A stretch of DNA of 39,603 bases from Candidatus Kapaibacterium sp. (GTDB taxonomy: Bacteria; Bacteroidota; Ignavibacteria; Kapaibacteriales; UBA4661). A program made the translations under genes and the position numbers. The stretch spans positions 1 to 39,603 of the forward strand of contig JALONG010000056.1 of NCBI GenBank assembly GCA_025455065.1, read 5' to 3'. The notes beneath the pieces are model-generated. The model did no database searches, was not told the origin of the DNA, and saw nothing but the letters and a program-made list of their open reading frames with translations. Positions 24,661-33,702 of this stretch are shown here, piece by piece (position 1 is the first letter of the stretch; each line of letters begins with the position of its first letter).

Positions 24661-25965
24661 TCACGCCGCTTTCACATCTTTGTTGCGTTCTTCCTTTATG
24701 TAGGGGCGCACAATAAGCCGTGTGCCTCTGTCGTAGCTGAAGTAATTCCAAACCCAATTTATCATCACCACAAGTTTATTCCGAAAACCGACCAGCATGA
24801 GCAAATGCAAGCCCAGCCACGCCACCCACGCCAGCCAGCCTTGGAAGCGGACTTTGTGAATGTCCACCACTGCTTTGTTTCGTCCGACGGTTGCCATTGA
24901 ACCTTTATCGAAATAGCGAAACGGCTCTAAATCTTGTCCCGCGAGGATTTTCGGCAGATTTCGTGCGAGTAGCTGCCCTTGTTGCATCGCCACCGGAGCC
25001 ACCATCGGATGCCCGTTGGGATAGCGTTCATCGGTGCCGGGCATAGAAGCTACGTCGCCGATTGCGAAAATGTTTTTATGCCCTTGCACACGATTGTAAG
25101 CATCAACGTTGATGCGGTTTCCACGCACTATTGCTGCTTTGTCAATCCCTTCCGGCATTTCACCCACAACGCCCGCCGCCCAAATAAGCGTCTTGGAGGC
25201 AATCGCAGAGCCGTCTTGGAGGCGAATGGTCGCGCCGTCGAAATCTTTCACTGCCGCGCCCAACAGCACATTTACGCCCATTTCCTGCAAAAATGCCACT
25301 GCTTTTTCACCCGCCACATCGGACATTCCATTGAGCAAACGTGGCGTTGCTTCGAGAAGATAAATTCGCATGAGGCGCAAATCCAATTCTGGAAAATCGT
25401 GTTGAAGCACGTGTTTTTTCAGTTCCGAAAGCGCTCCTGCTGTTTCTACGCCCGTCGGACCGCCACCCACCACGACAAACGTCATCAATTCTTGCCGCTC
25501 TTTTGCGTCGTCGGTGAGTGTGGCTTGCTCAAATGCCTGTAACACGGTGCTTCGGAGATTAAGCGCTTCGGAAACACTTTTCATCGGCATTGCGTTGTCG
25601 GCGACCGATTTCATGCCGAAAAAATTCGTTGTGCTGCCGCTTGCGAACACGAGATAATCATACTCAAGGTCACCAATACTTGTTTCTATCAGGTTCTTCT
25701 CCGGTACGACACGCTCCACATTGCCCCAGCGAAAGAACATATTGGGCTGCTTTTTGAACACTTTGCGAAGCGGAAAGGCGATGGAATCAGGCTCAAGCCC
25801 TGCCGTCGAGACTTGATACAACAAGGGTTGGAAGGTGTGATAATTATTGCGGTCAAATAACACGACCTGTACCGGCGTTTTCGCCAAGCCGCGTGCAAGC
25901 TGGATTCCCCCGAAGCCGCCGCCAATTATCACGACGCGGGGTTTATCTGTTTTGGGGATATTCAT
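24661..25965 (-). CDS. ndh: Type II NADH dehydrogenase (NDH-2)
   Basis: Single-subunit, non-proton-pumping NADH:quinone oxidoreductase on the inner face of the membrane. The 434 residues have the FAD-binding VVIIGGGFGGIQLARGL near the N terminus, the NADH-binding VVVGGGPTGVETAGALSEL in the middle, NIFAIGDVA, the quinone-site region PMVAPVAMQQGQLLARNL, and a C-terminal amphipathic/hydrophobic membrane anchor around LAWVAWLGLHLLMLVGFRNKLVVMINW. ATG 25965 (MNIPKTD) was chosen over a TTG at 25992; GGAGAG lies upstream. It is last in a minus-strand series from pepA. The cell also has complex I genes (nuoJK in this window). Confidence 0.93.
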   Translation of the reverse strand: MNIPKTDKPRVVIIGGGFGGIQLARGLAKTPVQVVLFDRNNYHTFQPLLYQVSTAGLEPDSIAFPLRKVFKKQPNMFFRWGNVERVVPEKNLIETSIGDLEYDYLVFASGSTTNFFGMKSVADNAMPMKSVSEALNLRSTVLQAFEQATLTDDAKERQELMTFVVVGGGPTGVETAGALSELKKHVLQHDFPELDLRLMRIYLLEATPRLLNGMSDVAGEKAVAFLQEMGVNVLLGAAVKDFDGATIRLQDGSAIASKTLIWAAGVVGEMPEGIDKAAIVRGNRINVDAYNRVQGHKNIFAIGDVASMPGTDERYPNGHPMVAPVAMQQGQLLARNLPKILAGQDLEPFRYFDKGSMATVGRNKAVVDIHKVRFQGWLAWVAWLGLHLLMLVGFRNKLVVMINWVWNYFSYDRGTRLIVRPYIKEERNKDVKAA

Positions 25966-26078
25966 GAGGTTTTCTCTCCGAAAAAATAACAATTCATTAT
26001 TGCTTCATTATCAAGACTGTCAAACGCGGAATTTGTGACATTTGTTGCGACAGGAAGGAGGAAGAAACGCATACACCG

Positions 26079-26621
26079 TTAAAAATCAAGCGTTTCCGAA
26101 GTTTTATTTTTTCTCAATACGGCACTTTTGCGCTGCCCGTTGATGTTTACATTCACAAGATTTGTTTGGTCATCGTGCAAATCCGTAAGAACAGTATTAG
26201 AAACCGTCAAAGCCTTGAATTTACTGATATTCGGCACTTCCAAATAGCACCAAACCGCATCGCCTTCAATTTCCTTGCCAATAAAAGACCAGCGTGAAAG
26301 CGGCTTCCCGTCTGCTTCAGCGCGAAAATGTTTCCGCAGATATTCTTCAATTTTGGCGGTGGTTTGTGCGGGATTTTCTTTCTGAGAGCCAATGTAAAGC
26401 TGCACTCCCGTCGTAATGCGAATAACTTCTTCCAAATCATCGGCAAAAATTTTGCACGCAACTTCTAACGAGCGTGTTTTGGGATTCAAATCTACTGTTG
26501 TAACGCTTGCATGAATCGGGTGGAGAGCCGATACAATCTGCGTTTGCACGGGAGATACTTCGCTGCAAAGACCGCACGGCAGCATAAAAAGCAGAAGGCA
26601 AATGTATCGTAAAAAGCGCAT
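26079..26621 (-). CDS. DUF6702 family exported protein
   Basis: A 180-residue protein with an N-terminal signal peptide (MRFLRYICLLLFMLPCGLCS). The mature part opens with the family pattern HPIHASVTTVDLNPKTRSLEVACKIFADDLEEVIR, followed by a segment with YLRKHFRAEADGKP and WCYLEV. This is DUF6702, common in Bacteroidota and of unknown function, usually beside peptidase or NDH-like genes. It starts 28 bp after purC and is 113 bp ahead of ndh. Confidence 0.8.
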   Translation of the reverse strand: MRFLRYICLLLFMLPCGLCSEVSPVQTQIVSALHPIHASVTTVDLNPKTRSLEVACKIFADDLEEVIRITTGVQLYIGSQKENPAQTTAKIEEYLRKHFRAEADGKPLSRWSFIGKEIEGDAVWCYLEVPNISKFKALTVSNTVLTDLHDDQTNLVNVNINGQRKSAVLRKNKTSETLDF

Positions 26622-26649
26622 GAAATCTGAAAAAATAGTAAAAAAATGC

Positions 26650-27519
26650 TTACTTCGTCAAGCGTTCAAGCGCTTCGCGGTACTTTGCTGCTGTTTTGTC
26701 CAAGATGTCCTGCGGCAAGTGTGGAGGCGGATATTGCTTGTTCCAATCCAGCGTTTCGAGATAATCCCGCAAGATTTGTTTATCGAAATTCATTTGCGGT
26801 TTGCCGGGCTGCCATTCTGACGTGAGCCAAAAGCGCGATGAATCAGGAGTTAGAGCCTCATCAATCAGAATGAGTTTACCTTCGGCATCAATCCCAAACT
26901 CAAATTTGGTGTCCGCAAGGATAATTCCTCGTTTGGCGGCATAACCAGCAGCGAATTGATAGAGCCTAAGGCTCAAATCCCGCGCCTCTGCGGCGATTTC
27001 TTTACCAACGATTCGCTCTGCTTCCTCAAAGGGGATATTTTCATCGTGTCCCGTTTCGGCTTTGGTTGCGGGAGTAAAAATAGGCGCATCCAGCCGCGAT
27101 GATTCCTGCAAGCCGCTTGGAATCTTGATGCCGCAGATTGTTTGTGATTGCTTGTACTCTTTCCAACCCGAACCCGCAATGTAGCCCCGCACAACACATT
27201 CAATCGCCAACGGCGCGGTTTTCTCCACAAGCATTGACCGTCCACGCAGGTCTTCGGCGTATTTGCGACATTTTGCGGGATACTCCTCGACATTAGTGGT
27301 GATAAGGTGATTCCGCACAATATGGCGTGTTTGCTCAAACCAGAACAGCGAAATAGTTGTTAGAATTTCACCTTTTTGTGGAACGGCTTGCGCCATGACG
27401 ACATCAAACGCAGAAATACGGTCACTGGCGACCATCAGCAGCGTCGAGTCAAGGTCATAGACATCGCGGACTTTACCGCGTCGGAATAATTGAAGGTCGG
27501 GGAAATGCGATTGAATCAT
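26650..27519 (-). CDS. purC: SAICAR synthase (phosphoribosylaminoimidazole-succinocarboxamide synthase)
   Basis: Purine biosynthesis enzyme that joins aspartate to CAIR with ATP. The 289 residues carry GKVRDVYDLDSTLLMVASDRISAFDVVMAQAVPQKG, VECVVRGYIAGSGWKEY-like (here IECVVRGYIAGSGWKEY), and the C-terminal DTKFEFGIDAEGKLILIDEALTPDSSRFW. It is the longer, yeast-like PurC form. The frame remains open to 27639, but MIQSHFPDLQLFRRGKVRD at 27519 is the normal start. It begins 19 bp after the response-regulator gene. Confidence 0.96.
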   Translation of the reverse strand: MIQSHFPDLQLFRRGKVRDVYDLDSTLLMVASDRISAFDVVMAQAVPQKGEILTTISLFWFEQTRHIVRNHLITTNVEEYPAKCRKYAEDLRGRSMLVEKTAPLAIECVVRGYIAGSGWKEYKQSQTICGIKIPSGLQESSRLDAPIFTPATKAETGHDENIPFEEAERIVGKEIAAEARDLSLRLYQFAAGYAAKRGIILADTKFEFGIDAEGKLILIDEALTPDSSRFWLTSEWQPGKPQMNFDKQILRDYLETLDWNKQYPPPHLPQDILDKTAAKYREALERLTK

Positions 27520-27538
27520 GGAAAAAGAAGAAATATGG

Positions 27539-28309
27539 TTATTTCTGCAACGCCTCGCGGACAGTCGCGCTGTAACTGCGGCTGACGGGAAAGAGTTCTT
27601 CAACGCCTTGCAAACGGACGGCATATTTTGTACCGTCAAGGCTCAGTTCTTCGACAAAACTTTTTTGCACAAGCGTGGAGCGGTGCAAACGGAGGAAAAT
27701 GCTTGTTGGCAAGGATTCTGCCCACTCTTCGAGTGTTTTTCGCATAAGTGCCGTTGAACCGTCTTTGATGTGCAGTTCGGTATAATTGTCCGCAGAGCGC
27801 ACAAACACTATGTCGCTGACGGGAACAAAGCGGCTTTTTGTACCAAATTTCAGCAATAATTGGTCATTTGCCGTAAGCGATTTGGTGCTTTCTCCGGGCT
27901 GTCCTTGCGGTGGTGTTTCGCTGGCGGACTGAGGTTTTGTGCGCTCTTGAGCATGAATGCGCAGACGACGTAAGGATTGTTCAAGACGTTCCGGCGAAGC
28001 GGGCTTCATAATATAATCCAGCGCATTGACTTCAAATGCACGGATGGCGTATTGGTCATATGCCGTGACAAACACGACTTTTTTCATGTCGGGAATATCC
28101 GGTACAAGGTCAAATCCCGTTCCACCTGGAAATTGAATATCTAGAAAAATGCCATCTGCCTGCGGAAAAGCGCTTAAAGCCTCGCGTGCCGATTCAAGCG
28201 TATCTGCTTCGGCGATGATTTCCACACCGCCACATTCTTCCAACGTGCGCTTGAGCGTGTTGCGCACACGACGTTCATCGTCAATGAGTATGACCTGTAA
28301 TGTATCCAT
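27539..28309 (-). CDS. LytTR-type response regulator
   Basis: A 256-residue two-component regulator. The receiver domain (1-120) has the acidic pair DD (10-11), the phospho-acceptor D57 in FLDIQFPGGTGF, the conserved Thr and Ala in VFVTAYDQYAI, and Lys in YIMKPASPERL. A Gln/Pro-rich linker leads to a LytTR DNA-binding domain (about 150-256) with FVRSADNYTELHI and FLRLHRSTLVQ. This is the LytR/AlgR class. No sensor kinase is adjacent. It sits between pepA (75-bp gap) and purC (19-bp gap). Confidence 0.93.
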   Translation of the reverse strand: MDTLQVILIDDERRVRNTLKRTLEECGGVEIIAEADTLESAREALSAFPQADGIFLDIQFPGGTGFDLVPDIPDMKKVVFVTAYDQYAIRAFEVNALDYIMKPASPERLEQSLRRLRIHAQERTKPQSASETPPQGQPGESTKSLTANDQLLLKFGTKSRFVPVSDIVFVRSADNYTELHIKDGSTALMRKTLEEWAESLPTSIFLRLHRSTLVQKSFVEELSLDGTKYAVRLQGVEELFPVSRSYSATVREALQK

Positions 28310-28384
28310 GACAAGTATGTTGTTACCATGTTGAAGAAAACTGCCGTACTGCTCCTGTCATATTTCTTTTACCGCACTTCTCTG

Positions 28385-29878
28385 TTAGGATTTCCACTTG
28401 CGCAGCATATCGGTCAAAAGCCGCACACCCACTCCTGATGCGCCTTTCGGGGTGTAGGGTGCATCGGAAGAGAGCATAGCCGTTCCGGCAATATCCAGAT
28501 GCACCCAAGGCATATCGCCTACAAAGCGCTTCAAGAACAGTGCGGCGGTGATTGCTCCCGCATAGCGCCCTCCGGCGTTTTTGACGTCGGTAATGTCGCC
28601 CTTGATAAGTTCTTCGTATTCCTCGTAAATCGGCAGTTCGCAGACGTATTCGTGCGTGTAATCCCCGGCAAGTTTTAAGCGGCTTTTGAGCGGTGCGTCC
28701 GTTCCCATCATCCCTGTTGTAACCGTTCCTAGCGCCACAACGCAAGCGCCGGTGAGTGTTGCAAGGTCAATGCAGGCTTGCGGCTTGTATTTCTGGGCAT
28801 AAATGAGTGCATCGGCAAGAATCAAGCGCCCTTCGGCATCGGTATTATCTACTTCCACGCTTACACCGTTGGTATAGACAATGACATCTCCCGGCACAAC
28901 AGCGCTGCCACTCGGCATATTTTCCGTCGCCGGAACAAGCGCAATCACGTTTACTTTCAAACCCAAACGCGCAATAGTAGCGATAGTGCTGATGACCGTT
29001 GCCGCGCCGTGCATATCCATTTTCATTTCTGCCATTCCCGCCGAGGGCTTAATCGAAATGCCGCCCGTGTCGAAGGTTACGCCTTTGCCGACCAGCACAA
29101 TCGGTTTATCATTTTTGCCGCCGCCCTCATACTCCATCACGATAAAGACCGGAGGGCGCTTGCTGCCTTGGTTTACCGCTAAAAGTCCGTGCATTTTGAG
29201 CGATTCAATTTTCTTTTTATCAAGCACCGTTACTTTGAAACCCGCGTCTTTTCCGGCTTTCTGAGCGGCTTCGGCGAGTTTTTCGGGATACATATCATTG
29301 TCGGGCGTGTTGGCAAGCGTTCTGGCAAGAAGTGTGCCTTGCGAGACCGTTTCGGCATACTCTGCGCCTTTTTTTACATCGGCGAGAGATTTTTTGTTCT
29401 CACTGCAAAACGTCAAGGATTCAAGCGTGTTGCCGGTACGTTCTTTGTCGGAAAAATAGCGGGTGAGTTTGTATGCTGCCAAACAAAAACCTTCGGTTGC
29501 CGCTTCGCCAAAGCCTTCAGCATCCAACGAAAGTCCGCTTGGAACGGCGATTGCGAGGGATTTTAGCTTTTTACCTGTTGCTGCTTTTGCCGCCGCCGCC
29601 GCCGCACGACGCATACTTTCCAGCGTTACTTTCTCTGCTTCACCAATGCCCACCAAAAGCAGCCGTGAAGCCTTCGCTTTGCCGCTGAGATACACGGTTG
29701 CAACGCTGTCGCGTTTTGCTTTGAAATCGCCTGATTCAAGCAACGGTTTTGCTTCGGGAAAATCAGCAATGATGCGCTTTTGTGCTTCTTTGAAGTGTTT
29801 ATCGTCGCCGGGAACAAATATCACATACGCATCGGATTTTGCTTCAGCGAGGGCGGATTGGGTAAAACTGAGTTTCAT
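28385..29878 (-). CDS. pepA: Leucyl aminopeptidase, M17 family
   Basis: Cytosolic di-metal aminopeptidase of 497 residues. The catalytic half has VGKGVTFDTGGISIKPSAGMAEMKMDMHGAA, with metal-binding Lys and Asp residues, and the family signature NTDAEGRLILADAL. The N-terminal half is the macro-like domain of PepA. The C terminus VHLDIAGTAML is typical. ATG 29878 was chosen over a TTG two codons upstream. A TATCTTGC just upstream of the gene resembles a weakened TAnnTTTG element. First gene of the minus-strand series down to ndh. Confidence 0.95.
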   Translation of the reverse strand: MKLSFTQSALAEAKSDAYVIFVPGDDKHFKEAQKRIIADFPEAKPLLESGDFKAKRDSVATVYLSGKAKASRLLLVGIGEAEKVTLESMRRAAAAAAKAATGKKLKSLAIAVPSGLSLDAEGFGEAATEGFCLAAYKLTRYFSDKERTGNTLESLTFCSENKKSLADVKKGAEYAETVSQGTLLARTLANTPDNDMYPEKLAEAAQKAGKDAGFKVTVLDKKKIESLKMHGLLAVNQGSKRPPVFIVMEYEGGGKNDKPIVLVGKGVTFDTGGISIKPSAGMAEMKMDMHGAATVISTIATIARLGLKVNVIALVPATENMPSGSAVVPGDVIVYTNGVSVEVDNTDAEGRLILADALIYAQKYKPQACIDLATLTGACVVALGTVTTGMMGTDAPLKSRLKLAGDYTHEYVCELPIYEEYEELIKGDITDVKNAGGRYAGAITAALFLKRFVGDMPWVHLDIAGTAMLSSDAPYTPKGASGVGVRLLTDMLRKWKS

Positions 29879-30029
29879 AGACAAGGAAAAAAAGAAAAGA
29901 TAATGCGGTAGATAAAGGGCGCAAGATACGATATTTCCTGTAAACTTGCGGGGAAAAGAGTAGAGCGTCGTAAAAGAGCATTGTTATTCGATGAACTCTT
30001 GGCTACAGAATATTCGTAGGTTCAAACGA

Positions 30030-32009
30030 TTAATCACGCAGTCTGCCAATATTTTTGAGAAAATCCCACTCGCTTAACCAAAGATTTGGGCTGATATTTT
30101 TCAGTACATCGGTAAAATTTTTTTCTGTGGTAAATGTGATTGAATACGGCTGAAGAACAGCATTGATAAGGTATTCAACATCATCTTTTCGCATGATTTT
30201 ATAGAATGTTTTTTCCTTTATACATTGATTTACAAAGTCTTGGTAGTGTGTTGTCAGAGCAATATCATTCAAATCAATGATTTTTTTCTTACCAAATAAT
30301 TCCTTGCAGTGATCTCGAGCCGCACGGTATCGTTGAACAGTATCATGGACATTATTATTCTCAAGTAAACGTTGAAATCGCGGGCCCAAGTCACTATATT
30401 TAGAACGTAAAACATTTTCAATGTCTTGTTTATCAGAAGAAATATCCTGGTCTTTGAGCCACAGGTGAAGAAGCATACCGGTTTTTTCAAAATCGGCACA
30501 AAGCGTTGATTCTAGCGTATATGCCTCTGTCATATACGTTGGCAGGAACGATTGTGTTAGTTCTTCTTTTATTAGCGTAGAATGTTCATCAGTAAGAAAA
30601 TCTCTATCCATTATCAGCACAGATTTTTCCCATAGCGATTTTCTATTTTTGATTTGCGAAAAAAAACGTTTATACATCGCAATTTCTCTGAACACATTAC
30701 TAATTCCATTGAGTACCCAAAAAACGTATTTTGTCGTGTTTTTGGTTAGAGATGTTCGCTGTAACAAGATATGAAGCGCTTTTGCATCATCCTCGCCTTC
30801 AACGAAAATAATACGGTCAGCTTCGATTGCATTAATAAAATCCAACCCGGTACTATCGCCCAACGAGCGAATAATCGCGTTGGTAGAAAGCGGATAAATT
30901 CCCTTAAATGATTTTTTGTCAGATGTTTTAGGGATAGGAGCAAGCTCTTTATGATTAAGGGGTCTGTAATGATTCCGAGGCGTGTGTTCCAGATGAAATA
31001 AATGCTCAGGCGACGCAGCCCGAATAAGCGATTCATTGTGTGTGGTCAGGAATACCTGATTCGTCGTCGAAAACTCCGTAATAGTGTGTAAAAGCCTTTT
31101 CTGAATATCTCTGTGAATGTGACTATCAGGTTCATCAAGAAGAATTAAGTTCATATCCGGCTCTTCGCTGTAATAGAGGCTCAGTAATATTTCAACCACT
31201 TGCAAACTACCGCTTCCTAGAAGAGCAATATCTTTCTGTGTATCATTTGTGCCTATTTGAAATTCAATGACTACTCGTGTATCGCGTTGGGCATCGCTGT
31301 TAAAATGAAATGTAATGCCTGTCTGATTGTCAAAAAGAATATCATTCAAACTCCGTAGGAAATTCGTATATAATGTCCTGTCGGTATGATGATAAATAGC
31401 ATAAAGGCGGTTACGCAAGACACTTACCGATTCACGTTTGAGTATATTTGCCTTGATAATCGGTGCCGTAGTAAAGTCTTCAATTTGCTGAATCGCCGAA
31501 ACAGGGGAAGCATATAGAATACCAATCGGATTCGGCAATTTTTTGAAAAACGCATTGAATGCTGCAAAATCGTATGTACTAAAATTCTTCAAAACGATAA
31601 CATATGTTGAGCCGGAACTTCTTATTTCAAAACTAATGTTCAACTCTTGTTTATCTTGTCGCAGTGCCGCTCCTAATACGATGGGAATCGAGGTATTTCG
31701 CTGGTAAAAAATATCGGAAAAATTGGGGCTGCGGACACTCGTAATTTGGTCAAAAGGAAAATACTTATTTTGAGTATTACCTAAAATATAATCGCCTTTT
31801 TGGTAGGATGTAGCTCTTTTTCCACTTCTGCCTACCTTTGCTCGCTGCAACAATTTTGCAAAACACTCCTGCCACAGGGCTATCGCCTCTAATACGGTTG
31901 TTTTACCAGAATTATTCGTGCCAGTAAAAATATTAATATCCGCATTAAGGTCTATTGTAACGTCTCGGAATGACTTAAAATTTTGAATATGCAGAGAATG
32001 GATATTCAT
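30030..32009 (-). CDS. OLD-family ATPase/TOPRIM nuclease
   Basis: A 659-residue protein with an N-terminal SMC/RecF-like ABC ATPase and a C-terminal TOPRIM domain. MNIHSLHIQNFKSF is followed by Walker A GTNNSGKT (30-37), a signature-like LLGSGSLQVVEILL, Walker B LILLDEPDSHIH and the switch LTTHNESLIR. The TOPRIM part has the Glu in IIFVEGEDDAKAL and DxD in LIMDRDF. OLD proteins are ATP-driven nucleases; many act in phage defence, alone (class 1) or with a UvrD helicase partner. No partner is adjacent, so this is a solitary form. It is about 37% GC against about 50% in pepA, suggesting acquisition. ATG 32009 was chosen because it gives the canonical start of the ATPase domain. Confidence 0.85.
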   Translation of the reverse strand: MNIHSLHIQNFKSFRDVTIDLNADINIFTGTNNSGKTTVLEAIALWQECFAKLLQRAKVGRSGKRATSYQKGDYILGNTQNKYFPFDQITSVRSPNFSDIFYQRNTSIPIVLGAALRQDKQELNISFEIRSSGSTYVIVLKNFSTYDFAAFNAFFKKLPNPIGILYASPVSAIQQIEDFTTAPIIKANILKRESVSVLRNRLYAIYHHTDRTLYTNFLRSLNDILFDNQTGITFHFNSDAQRDTRVVIEFQIGTNDTQKDIALLGSGSLQVVEILLSLYYSEEPDMNLILLDEPDSHIHRDIQKRLLHTITEFSTTNQVFLTTHNESLIRAASPEHLFHLEHTPRNHYRPLNHKELAPIPKTSDKKSFKGIYPLSTNAIIRSLGDSTGLDFINAIEADRIIFVEGEDDAKALHILLQRTSLTKNTTKYVFWVLNGISNVFREIAMYKRFFSQIKNRKSLWEKSVLIMDRDFLTDEHSTLIKEELTQSFLPTYMTEAYTLESTLCADFEKTGMLLHLWLKDQDISSDKQDIENVLRSKYSDLGPRFQRLLENNNVHDTVQRYRAARDHCKELFGKKKIIDLNDIALTTHYQDFVNQCIKEKTFYKIMRKDDVEYLINAVLQPYSITFTTEKNFTDVLKNISPNLWLSEWDFLKNIGRLRD

Positions 32010-32062
32010 TATAGCTGAGTATTGTTTGATTGGAAATTCATTACGCTGCAACACAATGAAAA

Positions 32063-32070
32063 CAAATATA
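32063..32070 (-). promoter_or_regulatory. Putative -7 element of the OLD gene promoter
   Basis: The minus strand reads TATATTTG, a full match to TAnnTTTG, about 55 bases before the ATG at 32009. No clear -33 motif is seen. Confidence 0.4.
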
Positions 32071-32124
32071 ACCGAAAAAAATCACTCATAAAATTACACG
32101 TTTTTCACAACGAAGCCAAACCCC

Positions 32125-33231
32125 TCACACAAACGGCGTTTTCACAATTTCCGCCGGAAATTCCTTCCCGCGAACCGACAAATGAATAACCCCACCAACC
32201 GCACTGTGAGCCGCTTCCACATAGCCCATACCGATACCGATGTTCAGCATCGGCGAGATACCGCCGCTTGTTACCGTGCCAATGTGTTTGCCGTCCGCGT
32301 GCAGTGTGTAGCCTTGACGCGGGATGACTTTTTCTTGTTGCAGTTTGAACCCGACGAGCTTCCGCTTTACGCCTTGTTCTTTCACGCTTGCAATGGATGA
32401 CTTACCCGTAAAATCGTCTTTGGTGAGTTTTGTAATCCAGCTCAAACCCGCTTCCAGTGGATTGGTGCTTTGGTCAATGTCATTGCCGTACAAAGCAAAA
32501 CCTTTTTCCAGACGCAAGGTATCACGCGCTCCCAAGCCGCATGGCTCAATGCCGAACTCCGCTCCGGCTTCCACAATGCTGTTCCACACCTTCGCTGCAA
32601 CGTCCTCGCCACCGCGAAAATACAGCTCAAAGCCAAGTTCGCCTGTGTAACCGGTGCGAGAAAGAATCATCGGCACATCGGCAAGCGTTCCTTCTTGAAA
32701 GGTGTAGTATGCAATCGGCTCTAAAGCAGTCGTGGTCAGCTTTTGCAGCGTTTCGAGCGATTTCGGACCTTGCACGGCAAGCAGATTGTATTCCGCGCTC
32801 AAATCACGAATTTCCACATCGCTCATGTTCTGCGCCAATTCCCGCATCCACGCTACATCTTTGGCGATATTGGAAGCATTGATAACGAGAAAAAAGTGGT
32901 CTGCGCGGCGATACACCAGCAAATCGTCCACAATACCGCCGTCTGCGTAGCACATTGCAGAGTATTGTGCCTTGCCGATGTCAAGTTTTGATGCGTCGTT
33001 TACGGTAAGTTTTTGCACAAAATTAAGCGCATTCTTACCGTGAATTTCGACCTCGCCCATATGAGAGACATCAAAAAGACCGACTCCACGCCGCACGGCA
33101 AAATGTTCGTGCAAAATTCCTTTGCTATAATTGACAGGCATATCGAAGCCGCCAAAGGGAATAATTTTAGCGCCGAGTGCTTTGTGAATGTCGTAAAAAT
33201 TCGTGCGAAGCGAGGGTGTAACTGCGTCCAT
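32125..33231 (-). CDS. gcvT: Aminomethyltransferase (glycine cleavage T protein)
   Basis: Transfers the methylene group from the aminomethyl-lipoyl H protein to tetrahydrofolate. The 368 residues begin with RTNFYDIHKALGAKIIPFGGFDMPVNYSKGI and contain GLFDVSHMGEVEIHG, the folate-site YTGELGFELYF segment and GLGARDTLRLEKGFALYGNDID. All are standard for GcvT rather than the related YgfZ or dimethylglycine dehydrogenase. gcvH and gcvP are not adjacent. A tRNA-Ser gene and its terminator lie just upstream, so gcvT is transcribed separately. Confidence 0.96.
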   Translation of the reverse strand: MDAVTPSLRTNFYDIHKALGAKIIPFGGFDMPVNYSKGILHEHFAVRRGVGLFDVSHMGEVEIHGKNALNFVQKLTVNDASKLDIGKAQYSAMCYADGGIVDDLLVYRRADHFFLVINASNIAKDVAWMRELAQNMSDVEIRDLSAEYNLLAVQGPKSLETLQKLTTTALEPIAYYTFQEGTLADVPMILSRTGYTGELGFELYFRGGEDVAAKVWNSIVEAGAEFGIEPCGLGARDTLRLEKGFALYGNDIDQSTNPLEAGLSWITKLTKDDFTGKSSIASVKEQGVKRKLVGFKLQQEKVIPRQGYTLHADGKHIGTVTSGGISPMLNIGIGMGYVEAAHSAVGGVIHLSVRGKEFPAEIVKTPFV

Positions 33232-33284
33232 TTGTTTTGCTGAAAAAGGTTAAAAAATGTGATGACACACAAACAACATGATAC

Positions 33285-33320
33285 GAAAAAAGCCGCTCAT
33301 CGCAAGGATTAAACGGCTTT
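33285..33320 (-). terminator. Intrinsic terminator after tRNA-Ser
   Basis: On the minus strand AAAGCCG (33320-33314) pairs with CGGCTTT (33295-33289), followed by further T residues. It is placed 10 bases after the tRNA. Confidence 0.6.
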
Positions 33321-33329
33321 CGGTGGAAG

Positions 33330-33411
33330 CGGAAGGTGAGGGACTCGAACTCTCATGAGCTTGCGCTCGGCAGTTTTCAAGACTGCTGCAATACCATTAT
33401 GCGAACCTTCC
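33330..33411 (-). tRNA. tRNA-Ser (anticodon UGA)
   Basis: The acceptor arms GGAAGGT and ACCTTCC pair over 7 bp. The anticodon arm is GCAGT-CTTGAAA-ACTGC with anticodon TGA, reading UCA. A long variable arm, GAGC-GCAA-GCTC, is the class II hallmark of serine tRNAs. The T arm GAGAG-TTCGAGT-CCCTC has one A-C mismatch. The 3' CCA is not encoded. Confidence 0.92.
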
Positions 33412-33523
33412 ATGCCGTGCAGAATCGCTAAGATTGATGTTCTGTACGGGCTACAAATATACGAGTTTTTTTCTGCTCTTCAAAATTCACACGAAAAAAT
33501 TTTGCCTTGTTACTACATTTGTG

Positions 33524-33689
33524 CGTAACTGTTTGGCTCTTCGACGCAGATTATTATGATTAAACTGATTACGCAGATTTTGCGAGGCTTTCGAGGCAGT
33601 TTTTGGTTGTTGTTTGTCTTTGAATAATCATGAAAATCTGTTGAATCATGAAAATCTGCGTCAAAAATTCATGATATAAACAGTGACGT
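33524..33689. repeat. Palindromic intergenic element, copy C
   Basis: Begins GTAACTGTTTGGCTCTTCGACG and has arms GACGCAGATTATTATGATT (33543-33561) and AATCATGAAAATCTGCGTC (33644-33662). It ends near ACAGTGACG (33680-33688). It fills most of the gap between the tRNA and the 3' end of the endonuclease gene. Confidence 0.75.
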
Positions 33690-33702
33690 TTGTGCAGCAA
33701 TC

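Noticed and set aside
14780-26015. A shared 12-mer (TTCATTATCAAG) upstream of both nuoJ and ndh, at 14780 and 26004
   Set aside because: Shared 12-mers are expected many times by chance in a window this size, and the distances to the two starts differ greatly.
27520-27639. Longer start for purC
   Set aside because: The extension overlaps the response-regulator gene and lies before the conserved start of the PurC family.
33232-33290. A possible glycine riboswitch ahead of gcvT
   Set aside because: The leader is only about 55 bases after the tRNA terminator and shows no paired aptamer structure.
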